Positions 1 to 9,639 of a DNA stretch of 64,000 nucleotides are shown here, in pieces. The notes under the pieces are model-generated. The model saw only the letters and a program-made list of their open reading frames with translations. It was not told where the DNA came from and searched no databases. The DNA comes from Albifimbria verrucaria. Lineage: Eukaryota > Ascomycota > Sordariomycetes > Hypocreales > Stachybotryaceae. A program made the translations under genes and the position numbers. Location of the stretch: the NCBI GenBank assembly GCA_020081605.1, contig JAHREC010000049.1, positions 868,001 through 932,000 on the forward strand, read 5' to 3'. Position 1 is the stretch's first letter, and the number at the start of each line of letters is the position of its first letter.

Positions 1-81
1 CATTAATAGTAGTGGCTATCCCTTTGTGGCATGAAAGTGACGGCCAACCGCATAAATAACAGTCATATCTCTCTCCTCTAA

Positions 82-831
82 ATGCAAAAAGCAGCTTTCA
101 GTCATCACTCACGAGAGCAAATCATTATCTGCCTACGGAACTATACGATGGACTCTTCAGTTAGTCAGCCATGCGGAACAGAAGCATGCCGCACGACCCA
201 AGATGGGCCTTTACGGGTCCTGGTCCAAACGAGGACACACTTGGTCCCAGGAAACGACTATGGTGAAAGGCTGAATGGGATGCGCGAACGTATCTGTCAA
301 CATCAATGGAACCGAGGCTATATCTGGGGCCAGGATCGACTACGAATAGAGGGCGACGAGTTCGCTTATCATGATCGCGAATGTTGGTTTCTGCTTGACC
401 ACGGCACATCCCCGACGCGGAACCACCTGTTGCATGGTACAAATGGACTGGAACCGATTTGTTCGACCCTCTTTTCCTTCAGGCGCTCGACTTTCTACGT
501 GATTGTATGGCTGATTGGAATCGTCTTTAGTGTCGCCATTCATGAGCCTTTGCCCGACAGGGTCAAATCTAGGCTTAGCCGCTACCCTTTGACCCCCATC
601 TCGATCTTCCGGGGTGCTAGGGGTTCAAGGCGGGTCAATTTTGACGACCCATTATTCCGACGAAAGGTTCTCCATTCAAAACTTTGTCGCACGATATGTA
701 TTCTTGATTCCGATATACAATTTATCAGAGAGCACCCGGAGCATGCTGAATGGGTTAAGTCTAGGATTGAACCAGAAATATGGGCGGAAAACATCGAATC
801 TCGTCTTCAAAATAGTACAAGTTCGGGGTGA
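82..831 (+). CDS. Hypothetical ORF, 249 codons
   Basis: An uninterrupted ORF of 249 codons beginning at an ATG, much longer than chance ORFs around it. One hydrophobic stretch near residues 135-152 could be a membrane segment; the remainder is mixed and charged. I recognise no domain. A second frame overlaps its 3' end (614-853), so a spliced alternative is possible. It lies in an accessory, gene-poor region, and no intron signals were needed. It may be a lineage-specific gene, a remnant, or a chance ORF; the call rests on length only. Confidence 0.3.
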   Translation: MQKAAFSHHSREQIIICLRNYTMDSSVSQPCGTEACRTTQDGPLRVLVQTRTHLVPGNDYGERLNGMRERICQHQWNRGYIWGQDRLRIEGDEFAYHDRECWFLLDHGTSPTRNHLLHGTNGLEPICSTLFSFRRSTFYVIVWLIGIVFSVAIHEPLPDRVKSRLSRYPLTPISIFRGARGSRRVNFDDPLFRRKVLHSKLCRTICILDSDIQFIREHPEHAEWVKSRIEPEIWAENIESRLQNSTSSG

Positions 832-1078
832 TCGTTGGGCTAAATTTGAGTAGAATTGTAGACATGATTAAAAATAAAAGATAAAAAACTTATAGAACAT
901 TTGAATGAGTGACTGGTCATTGAAGAAAAAGATTGAAACAGCGAGATATAAAAAAATGCATGTGAAAAACGCCAAAGGATCAAGGCCATAGCTAGGACCA
1001 CAATCGCTCAAGGCAGATAGGTTTATCAGACATGAAACTTCCTGCGCATCCAAGTCCTAAAACCTCAAACAACTTGCA
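832..1078. other. Intergenic, AT-rich
   Basis: AT-rich stretch between the ORF ending near 831 and the cysteine-rich gene ending at 1079. I see no coding signal or repeat. Confidence 0.5.
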
Positions 1079-1345
1079 TCAATACCAACCATCACATCCA
1101 CAGATTTCCCGAATTCTTGTCTCACGAACAACTGTGACCCGTCCACGATAGCAGTGAGTACAAACGCGGCCACGCGAATGTGTGCCACTACCCAAACAAC
1201 GCCTACAGGCCTCTACAACATTCTGTCTTATTGTTCTTATATAGTCTCCTTTGCCTTTACAGTAGGCACAATCAGGGTTAGGTCTCCAAGTAGCGTTGCT
1301 TCCTCCGCTAGATCCACTACCTCGGCGAGATCCGCTACTAGACAT
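1079..1345 (-). CDS. Small cysteine-rich protein with DnaJ-type CxxCxGxG motifs
   Basis: An 88-residue protein on the minus strand, ATG at 1345. After a Ser/Gly-rich N-terminus (about 1-20) it carries cysteine clusters CAYCKGKG, CRRCLGSG, CTHCYRGR and a terminal CGC. This spacing is that of the zinc-binding cysteine-rich region of DnaJ/Hsp40 proteins, where such repeats bind two zinc ions. There is no J domain and no substrate-binding domain, so it is not an ordinary co-chaperone; a stand-alone zinc-binding domain is the cautious description. Regular cysteine spacing supports a real gene. Whether a 5' exon lies upstream is not resolved. Confidence 0.6.
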   Translation of the reverse strand: MSSSGSRRGSGSSGGSNATWRPNPDCAYCKGKGDYIRTIRQNVVEACRRCLGSGTHSRGRVCTHCYRGRVTVVRETRIREICGCDGWY

Positions 1346-1449
1346 TTTCTCAGCCGAAGTTTGACCTTTTCAAAGCAACGAGTCAATACATGAGATTCTG
1401 GTATCGGGGAACGGCACTTACGAGGGGTTCTCAAATTTGTCAAACTAGG

Positions 1450-3190
1450 AATGAGTGGGTGGTTAGAGTAATGTCGAGTTGAGTAACTTGGCTACTATCG
1501 CTCAAGTACCGGGAAAAAGATGCGAATTGTTATCAGTAGACCAGACGTAGCAATGGTCTCGGAGATTGGTATAGAAATGAGGCTCGATGAGCTATGGGAT
1601 GGTCAGATATGGTAGGAAACATCATCCATTTTATACTAGGTATCCAGAAGGAAAATTAGATTTCGATCATGGCACACGCAAAGCTCTATGATATTGGTCG
1701 CACAACAAATCCAATCGTCTCATTGCTTCTGTTGGTTGAACAAAGACGACCACGGATGCAGCCGCGCGCGAAAACAAACGTTACGCATATAATTGACGAA
1801 TTTAACACCATGACCACTTTGTCTCATGGCGTCCTGGGTCAATAAACAATCTCATTTGCCGGCCAGATCGACCTGACAAGACGACTACGCAGCCGCGCGC
1901 GAAGATTAATGCTTGTTACACTGACCTAGGTCGTGGCCTGACCAACGTTGTTTCATAATGTACTAAACCAACATTCAACCTTGGCTTGCGGCCTAGCCGG
2001 TCTAAGAAAATACTTGCAATCTTGCATGGGCTTCAAGTGGCCTGTGGGAGCTGAGGGCGTATAGGACAAAGGACTTGCTCTTCTGATTTGATTGAAACGG
2101 TCTACATCTTAACTCCGAACTTACTCTCATTCAACTGACGAATGATAACAGCTAACTCGCAAAAACCCAGCATGGCTTTGCAGTAAACGGTAGGCCATAA
2201 CCAAGCTTGAATCACCATTGTCTGTAAAGTGTGAGCACTTTTGTTTAGTGCGTAACTGGCAAAGTGAGTTGGCTGTCAGAATGGACACAATTAGAGTAAT
2301 AACACAACCAGCAGGCCATTGCGTGGCCACCTCAGGTACCACGTTCACCATACCAATTAGCAATTATGCCGATACATCAAACAACAAGAGATACCGAAGG
2401 TGCTGGAGCGTAGAATAATGTACCAATAAGAATGTTGGTACTTGTTGAAAGGCTGGCTGATTCGGACGAGAACATGATTTGACTCAACCATTTCGGGTTG
2501 GTTGGCATACTAGGCAGCCACTTTACCAGCCCTTCAAGCATATCACAACCAACACCATGAATAACCAGCATCATGAACTGATGACAAGACATGGGGCCAC
2601 AAAAGCGTCCCAACAAAACGAACCAGTAGACTCCGATAGACCAGAAATGGCTACCTGCATCTACAGGGATTTGTGCCGCGCGTCTCGTTTTCTCGGTAGC
2701 AGATCATAAAACCTCATCACCAACACTTCCCGTGAGCAATGGGTCGGGAAAACAATGTTGGTTGATCATTGAATAGCTGATTGGCCCATGCCAATATGGC
2801 CACAACCAACAACATCGCGTAAACCACTAATTAGAAAAACATGGATCCCATTTGCACACCCGTGTAATTAGAGGCATAGCTTAGTGGTGGACAAATTTGG
2901 AACGCAGGCGCCTTCGGCCAAGATTTTGCGACTCACGTTTCATCTACTGATTCAACTATTGGACTCTACATTTCAGGAGCATTAAAGACACGCAGGGGTG
3001 TTGGTCATGCTCTGGTGGCATGGTTCCGAGAGCCTTTACTCGGTTCTACGAGACAAAATTGTGTAAGACGGCAGGCTTGTAGTGAGGAACGCCCCCTCCC
3101 CGAAAAAGGACATTACAGGCCAGTATCCTGATATCCGCTTCTATGCCAATTTTCCGGGCGCCGTGTCGAGTTTAAAGAAGGCATGCAACT
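1450..3190. other. Gene-poor stretch
   Basis: About 1.7 kb with only short ORFs lacking recognisable features. No RNA gene, terminal repeat or tandem array was noticed. Confidence 0.45.
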
Positions 3191-3198
3191 GCTCGAGA

Positions 3199-3582
3199 TC
3201 AAAACCCCAGAAGTAGAATGAGGGCCGAAATGATCGTGCTAATCGTAGATATTGAGCCCGTGATGTTTCTTGGGCTTAGAACTCCAAGATAGCAATAAGC
3301 ATAATCACTGGGCAATACCCCAAAACGAGAAGTAATATCACAAGGCGGCCGCGAAATGTAGTCTCGAAACCACGAGTCATCAAAATACACAGTCCATTTG
3401 TAGTTCAGGGTGGGGATCAAGGCCGTTAACAAAAGCGACAACATTGCTGCCATGCCCATGAGCCTCGAAAGTCGCTCTTCTGGGTGATTGTAGAGGTCAT
3501 TTCTGAGAAATGTCCAACATAACAAATTATTGAGGCTGGAGAACCAGACAAAGTCAGCCATGGCCTGGCAGTGATAGGTCAA
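3199..3582 (-). pseudogene. Fragment of a fungal multi-span membrane protein
   Basis: The minus-strand frame encodes about 127 residues with two or three hydrophobic segments, a central HPEERLSRLMGMAAM motif and a loop with paired cysteines. The arrangement (a short NHPEERL-type loop before a hydrophobic helix, then an NYKW/F motif) is what I recall from a family of uncharacterised fungal integral membrane proteins; this is memory of family shape, not a search. The listed start is a non-ATG codon, no 5' exon with a good start was found, and the continuation past the stop is broken, so this is probably a fragment or decayed copy. Confidence 0.4.
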
Positions 3583-3589
3583 GATCCCA

Positions 3590-5650
3590 TGCTTTAGATG
3601 TAAAAACAGGACCTATTGTCATAGAGGAGATGACGTAGATGGACACACTCCCAACTTGATCAGTATTTCCTCTCCAAGAATTCTTTGACGATTTGCAATT
3701 CTCGGCTCTGAACTACCCAACAAATTCTAATCAAGAAATAACATTCGGCAGAGAAGACATCCGCCTCTTTCGGGACCTAACGGGCACACGGCCCCTAGTC
3801 AGTTACTGCCCTTTCACAAAAACTTAATTCATTAACTCATAAACTCTTCAATATCAACCTAAACCAATGTCATTGGTGTAGCGAGAGATTAACAAATTTG
3901 GCATAAATCAAATGCTCGCTGTTGATATTCGCATCGCGATTCTCGAAAAGAATCTCGGTATAGCATTGAAATGGCATCTAGGTGCTAATTCAGCTCTTTA
4001 GGAAGTCGAATACACTGTAATAACTGCATCAATTAAATATGGGGGCATTCGAAATCATTCTTGCCATGAACACTTTGTAATTTCCGGGCATCCTTGTCTG
4101 GCAGTAGAGTTTTTAGCATACGTTCTGATATCAATTGCACTGGCTTCATGAACACATGGGATTCCTCTGCTTCATTTTCATTCTGGCCTTGACCTATGAT
4201 ATGTTTTTTTTCTTTCTGGTTTTTTCACGTGGGGTAGGGACTTGATTGAATGATTCATTGTTGAACTCGCTGCTGTTAAATGGCTCTGGCTGGCGTCGCA
4301 AATACTGCCACCAAAGGCCCAGAGCAGTCTAATTTCATAGTATTCGTGCTTCTCATTATGCTAAAGAGATTGCTAGATATACTTTGGATATATGGTAGTC
4401 TATACATTATCCCTAGTGTGAGGGCTTTGGTTACGAATAGGCGTGGTGGCCATAATATCAGATTACGATCGGAGAGGTATCTCAAGACAGTAACATAGAG
4501 CACGCTGGCCTAATCTTACAATGTATATGCAATTTCGTGCTCTGAAAGAGGAAAGTCCCTCAGAAGGTGTTCAGCTTCCATCTTTTAGCATGGCATGCCA
4601 TTGGCCACCCCTACAGCGAGTCGAACGCTGAGGTAGTAACGTGACCTGCATCTGACAACCCGCAAGGCTGGGTATGGGAGAGTATGGGGTTTTCTGAAAA
4701 TTCACTTCTTCAAGGCCAGTACGGTATTGCAACTGGCAGCAATCCCGACGCATCCACCGACGAACCCAGGCCAAACAACCGCGCGCCGTGGTTGCTGCAG
4801 AGCAGGCTGGTCCCTGACTAGCATGGATCCTGGAGCCGCACCACCCAATGACAGGTCCTCGAGGGGCCATGTTCATTCCGATGCCGGGCATCGTTCTTCG
4901 GCGGCAGAGCAAGCCGGTATGGTTCCCGACAGCCAGCCTGGTACTCCAACACCAGAACCTCAATCGGGTTCTCCCTGGGATCTCGATTTGATAGCGCAGC
5001 TGTAATCGGAGATTATAGCAGCATAGGGAATCGCAGTAAGTTACCACCTGGTCACTGCCAAAGTATCAGGGGTAAAAGAATGATATAAAGCTGAGGCCAC
5101 GAAGCGTACATCGATCAACGGACAGTGGTAATACATATCCGACCTAGATTTCCTACGATTTGGAAACGAGCAGTTCCGGTTATGCCACAAGAGCTACAGG
5201 TTCTGGAACCGAGCTTTTCCTCCCTGTGGGCCATGGGTGGTCAAGTCGAGTATCAAACATACATTATACGCCCAGATGTCGGCAGTCAAGAGCCACCTCA
5301 CTTTCACTTTGCAAAACCTGGTAAACCTGGGGTTGAAGCTGCCGGTACCGAAACTGATCATAGGCCTGATCCTACATACTTCCCCGGGAAGAAGAGGAAG
5401 AAAAGCCGGTGGAGGTTATTTGCCCGGCTACGGCAGTGGTGGAAGTGATGGTCTTGGTGAGGAACAAAAGCCACTCAAATGGCCAATCATTTGTACATAT
5501 GGGAACAATTGGCGGAGTAGGGAATTCCTTAGCAATGAACCAAATGTATTCAGTCTTGTCTGCGAAGCCCGCTTCGCCCTGCTACTAGCCGCCGAGGCGC
5601 AGCCACTACAACTCGTCGCTCTACCCATCATCCCCCTACAATTGTCTGGC
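3590..5650. other. Stretch with low-confidence ORFs only
   Basis: Several ORFs of 70-160 codons overlap on both strands (4280-4498 plus, with a hydrophobic segment; 4571-5047 minus; 4727-5005 plus; 5125-5448 plus, ending in a Lys/Arg/Trp-rich tail). None has a recognisable domain or a clearly better frame than its overlaps. I would not call a gene here without transcript data. Confidence 0.4.
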
Positions 5651-5658
5651 GATGACCG

Positions 5659-6119
5659 CTAATTCTTGGAGAGGAGCAAGATGGCGTAGAATTCAGGGTA
5701 GACCTCGGTATTGCTTGTGAGGCGCGTGTAGTGCCCTTCCTTCAGCCTCTGCCCCGCAATTGTCGGATCACCACGGATCTCGTGGACAGGGATGAGATCA
5801 ACTGTGGAGCCGCGCTCGACGGGGATCACGGCGGGTTTGGTAAAATGGACGGCGACGCTGCGGGTCTCGGATCCGGAGGACTACCGACAGCTCTGGTTAG
5901 CAGATGGTCTGGCGCCCGAAAACATCCCGAAAGGGCAGTGGCTTATACCGGCACAGTTTTGACGTAATGGCGTAGGAATTCTTGGACGTATTTTTTCAAG
6001 GCGTCGGCTTCGCTGACCATGCTGAGCCCTTCGACATCCTGGTAGGTGGCCCTGGACTCCATAAACTCCCTAATGGCCCGTAGCGCTTGGACCGCGTCGT
6101 AGGATAGTGGGCTCTGCAT
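5659..6119 (-). CDS. Small two-exon hypothetical protein
   Basis: Exon 1 runs from ATG 6119 (possibly further upstream, the frame is open to 6236) to 5949 and exon 2 from 5880 to the stop at 5659. The 68-bp intron (5881-5948) has a GTATAA donor, a CTAAC branch site and a GTAG acceptor, and joins phase 0 to phase 0. The product, about 130 residues, contains a helical charged part (SYDAVQALRAIREFMESRA) and a C-terminal part with HFTKPAVIPVERGSTVDLIP. I do not recognise the family. Exact splice signals plus an open exon 2 make it more credible than surrounding ORFs. No signal peptide is visible. Confidence 0.5.
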
Positions 6120-6249
6120 GTCGGTGGGTGGTTTTACAAGAGGCCACTGCGAGGTTGTTTCCTGTGTAGCCGAATGGCGACGGTGACTGCGTGACAAGGC
6201 GAACCACTTACATGGACCACGTGATGTGCTGCACATTATCGCTCAAGAA

Positions 6250-7040
6250 AAGCCTCAAAGGATGCCTTACAATCGCACCTTCAACTACATAGCCGCCAGA
6301 TATATCTTATTCATATCCAGGACTATCTTCAGGACCCTCTTTCCCCTCTCCCTCAACGGCGTCTTCCGAAGCTAGGTTTCGAATCTACAGTTTCCACATC
6401 GCCTAGCTTTGCATAGTGGATGTTGATAACTTACACAGCTATGCACCATGACCAATAGCGGGTTCGAATAGGGTGCCTGAAGGGCGTATTACAAGGCTCG
6501 TCTAAAGCAGTTACCCGACGCGGATAATGTGAGAGGTCGGACGTGGTCCTATTCTGTCGAAGGGAATTGTAAGGCGTGCAAGGCGTGCAAGCGTGGCCAT
6601 GTCAATGCCCAACCAGCTGCAGTAAAGCCCAGTGAGATCTGCAATGCACTGAGTCAGAGCGATTTCTCATTTGATGGCAATGCCATGACATGTCTACTGC
6701 ATGGGACCACCGGCTTTGGCTGGTTATCTATGCTATACGTGAGCCTGAGCCGGCTTCTGTTCTCCACCTTTTCGGAGACGCTTGCATGTATAGCCTCAGA
6801 GTGCTACGGCACCTGCAGCTCGAGCCAGCTCGCCTTGCAATTTATTTAATCTTGCCTCCCATGTCTTTTCTTCGGGAGTTGCCCTCTTCTAGGATATTTC
6901 TTACTTCTCTTATGACTCAGATGCTTTGCGCCACTCGGTTTCATTGCGTGCCCCTTTCTAGGGCCAGGCCAGGCAGGCCTCTGCCCGGCTCTCAACTCCC
7001 TGAAACGCTTTGCAACATGCTGCCCGAAGCCTACGGTGCG
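6250..7040. other. Intergenic; 5' flank of the SesA gene
   Basis: Short ORFs overlap on both strands but none has domain character. A direct repeat of GCGTGCAAG-like units occurs near 6573-6593. Otherwise I see nothing. Confidence 0.4.
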
Positions 7041-7048
7041 CCTGTAAT

Positions 7049-8438
7049 ATGTCAGGCATCGAAACGTTGGGGGCCATTGCGGCAACAACACAGCTGGCCC
7101 AGATAATGTGCAAAATTGTCGAGGTGATAATCGAGGTACGCCAGAATTTACCCAGCCAAATGCAAAGCTGGAGAGATGAATTGGGCATCCTCAAGGACAC
7201 CATAATCAGTATATGTCAGAACCCGAATCTGCACGCACCCAGCCTCGAGATGACTCTTCATGCCATCTGTGCCAAGGTCGACGCCTTACTACGTTACTTG
7301 TCAAAGTACAAAATAGATCCACGCCTCCCTACTCACCAGAGGTACTTTCGTCTTTTAGGGCCAAACAGATAGAACCGCAGATCCTTCGCCATCTGTCAGA
7401 GCTGGAGCGTGACAAGGCGACCTTGATTTTGCAAGTCAACGCCTTGTTGCCTGACGCTCTTAATAACATCCACCGCTCGCAACACGAACCCGGCTCCTGC
7501 CGTCCGGCAACGGTTTCACACATGTCGTCCAGTAGGCGCCTCTCTATCATTAAGCCGTAATTGTTTTCACTGTACATGATATGTCAGGTAGACTGATCAT
7601 TCACTCTTGTCCTGCAGGTTTCGCTAAGCTCCCGCATTTGACACCATCCGTTGTCCCACGACCGGCGCACGGATTGGTAAGTGACATCAACCTCGTTGGT
7701 GACAGCAACCTCATACACAACCGCCACGTCGCTATGGTGGCATGATCTGGAACAGCGCTGATCAATTATATAGCCTACTCCACCTATGAGCCCAACTACA
7801 CCCATTCAAGTCACTGACATGGACAACGAACTCCCCAGTATGGGCCATCGAGCACCTGTTGTGGATGACTGTGACATAGAAGGCACCGAATCGGCTCCAG
7901 AAAGCATCGGAGCCGCCGAAGCGCATCAGCATGGTCCATCTTCTCATCTTGGGGTCTCCAATTTCGACGGAGCAAACATCCAAGGGAGTGTCTCCTTCAT
8001 TGGAAATAGTGATTCGCGATTTTCGGGAATCTTCCGGAATTCAACTATCAAAGGCACCGGTAGCATGATAGGACAGCACAATGGCTCTGTGGCACGGGTT
8101 TTTCTCAAGTCCTTGGGGCTAGTAAGCTACATGGTCTCCCAAAGGACCCTCAAGATCGTATCGAGTCAACCAAGCACGAAAGTAAGAGTGAATTAAAAAT
8201 CCTAGCACCTGGGCAGTGTGATTTCACTCAGGCTCAAGTCGTCGGTAGTTTTTCTTGGATTGGAAGCAGTGGTGGCGCTGGCGGCAGCTATCGCGATGCT
8301 TCCATTCATGGGGATCAGAGTATGATTGGAAATCATTTCGGTAGCGACTCGGCAGCTGTAGGCTTCTCTGACCTACTTTCTGGGCTTTCTCGAACCATGC
8401 GTAACTATCCAGTCGTGGACGCAAACGCGCAGCGTTAG
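7049..8438 (+). CDS. SesA-domain protein with duplicated HET-s-like (HRAM-like) motif
   Basis: Five exons: 7049-7305, 7359-7531, 7618-7676, 7774-8181, 8232-8438; introns have GT-AG ends and phases agree throughout, giving 367 residues with no frame correction. Residues about 1-130 match the SesA type of N-terminal domain found on fungal NACHT/NTPase proteins (predicted helical; pattern ICQNPNLHAPSLE then a KATLILQ helix). A Pro/Ser/acidic linker follows. The C-terminal part has two glycine-rich blocks, each with two short units: GSVSFIGNSDSRFSG with GTGSMIGQHNGS (about 7975-8090), and GSFSWIGSSGGAGGS with GDQSMIGNHFGS (about 8244-8356). Alternating small and hydrophobic residues with IGN at the turns resemble the beta-solenoid repeats of HET-s-related amyloid motifs. 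Inferred role: signalling partner in NLR-type non-self recognition. Introns 2 and 3 are less certain than 1 and 4. Confidence 0.68.
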
Positions 8439-8752
8439 GGTGGTTAAAAGAACATCGGGGAGTTCTAAGCTTGACAGCGGCATTAGAAAAGGGGGTTTAG
8501 AGGAATTACCGGATAGATAGGAGTGACGGGATAAAGCATTTATTGGCTGAATTGGTCATATTTCAATGGTATGTTGTCGGGGTCCGAAGAATTACGCCTT
8601 ACCCAAACGTTAGATCACAATTGCAAGACAACATTCAACAACCAAATAGATAGTTTCAAAAGGAGTAAGATCGAATGGAGTATTCTTATAATTATCATTA
8701 TTAACGTCTGGACTAAGTGATTTCGGCCGGTAAAAAAGAAATTGCATAACAA
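8439..8752. other. Intergenic
   Basis: About 300 bp between the SesA gene and the tRNA; no gene seen. Confidence 0.5.
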
Positions 8753-8845
8753 ACTCCCCGGACAGGCTTGAACTGTCGACCTCCTGATGGACGGTACATC
8801 TTGCGAATAACAGTCAGACGCTCTAGCCAACTGAGCTACAGGGGA
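8753..8845 (-). tRNA. tRNA-Asn (GTT) with a 19-nt intron
   Basis: Read on the minus strand, a D arm (GCTCAGTTGGCTAGAGC), a five-pair anticodon stem (TCTGA with TCAGG), a T arm (GACAG TTCAAGC CTGTC) and a terminal GGGGAG are present. The loop gives anticodon GTT, with an inserted 19-nt intron after position 37, the standard place for nuclear tRNA introns. The acceptor stem is imperfect: pair 2-71 is C-A and pairs 1-72 and 6-67 are wobbles. The gene may be slightly degenerate, or a base may be misread; the rest of the cloverleaf is convincing. Confidence 0.75.
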
Positions 8846-9639
8846 CGTTCTGTATAAAGCGTTGGAGCACTGCCACTACTAGCGAAACTAAGAAAACACC
8901 CCTGTCCTCAGGGTAAACAATTCATTTCCTACGGCAGGTACTAACTATTAACCGGCGCAAAAATGCACACGCGGTTTGAATGACTAGACAAGCTGCGTTG
9001 GCCACATTCGAATGGTCACGTTGATGTTAAATATGCTTTATGCTAATTAACCCATATAAATATCAAGAAAAGGGGTAAAGTAGATTATTGAATCAAGCAT
9101 CATCTGTTTCAGCTGTACGGTTTAACACCTGTCATAGATACAACGCGCAGCTTAGGAGGACGACGAGGTACATTGGGAACGTCCAAGGTCAGCAGTGGTG
9201 TGATGAAATAGTGTCTTTATAGAAATTGCTGGATATACAAAGGATAAAAACAATGATTGGCTATATATGGGCGATATTCCAAGGGTGCTGCTTGAAGTTT
9301 GACTTGGTGCTACCACTTAAGAATAAAATCTATAGCCATCCGTGCAACGCTATCATGTCTTAGAGGATAGACAAATCATGAAGTGGAGAAACTTATAATT
9401 ACTCCAATTGTAAGTCAAGTAATGCGAGTGTAGCCGTAAGATGAGCTAACAATCATCTAATTATAGTTAGAAAGTTCATTACAAACAAAGCACTACTCTA
9501 CTGGATATTATTCATGGGCTTAATGATTGAGGACCCTGTTGTGATCGTGCAGAGGCCCTGTATGGTGCGGAAATGGCATTATGCATCACTCAAAATTGAC
9601 TTATCATTAGAGTCAGTTTTCATCGTTTAATTATCAGAG
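8846..9639. other. AT-rich intergenic
   Basis: 3' flank of the homeodomain gene. AT-rich, no ORF or structured RNA recognised. Confidence 0.5.
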
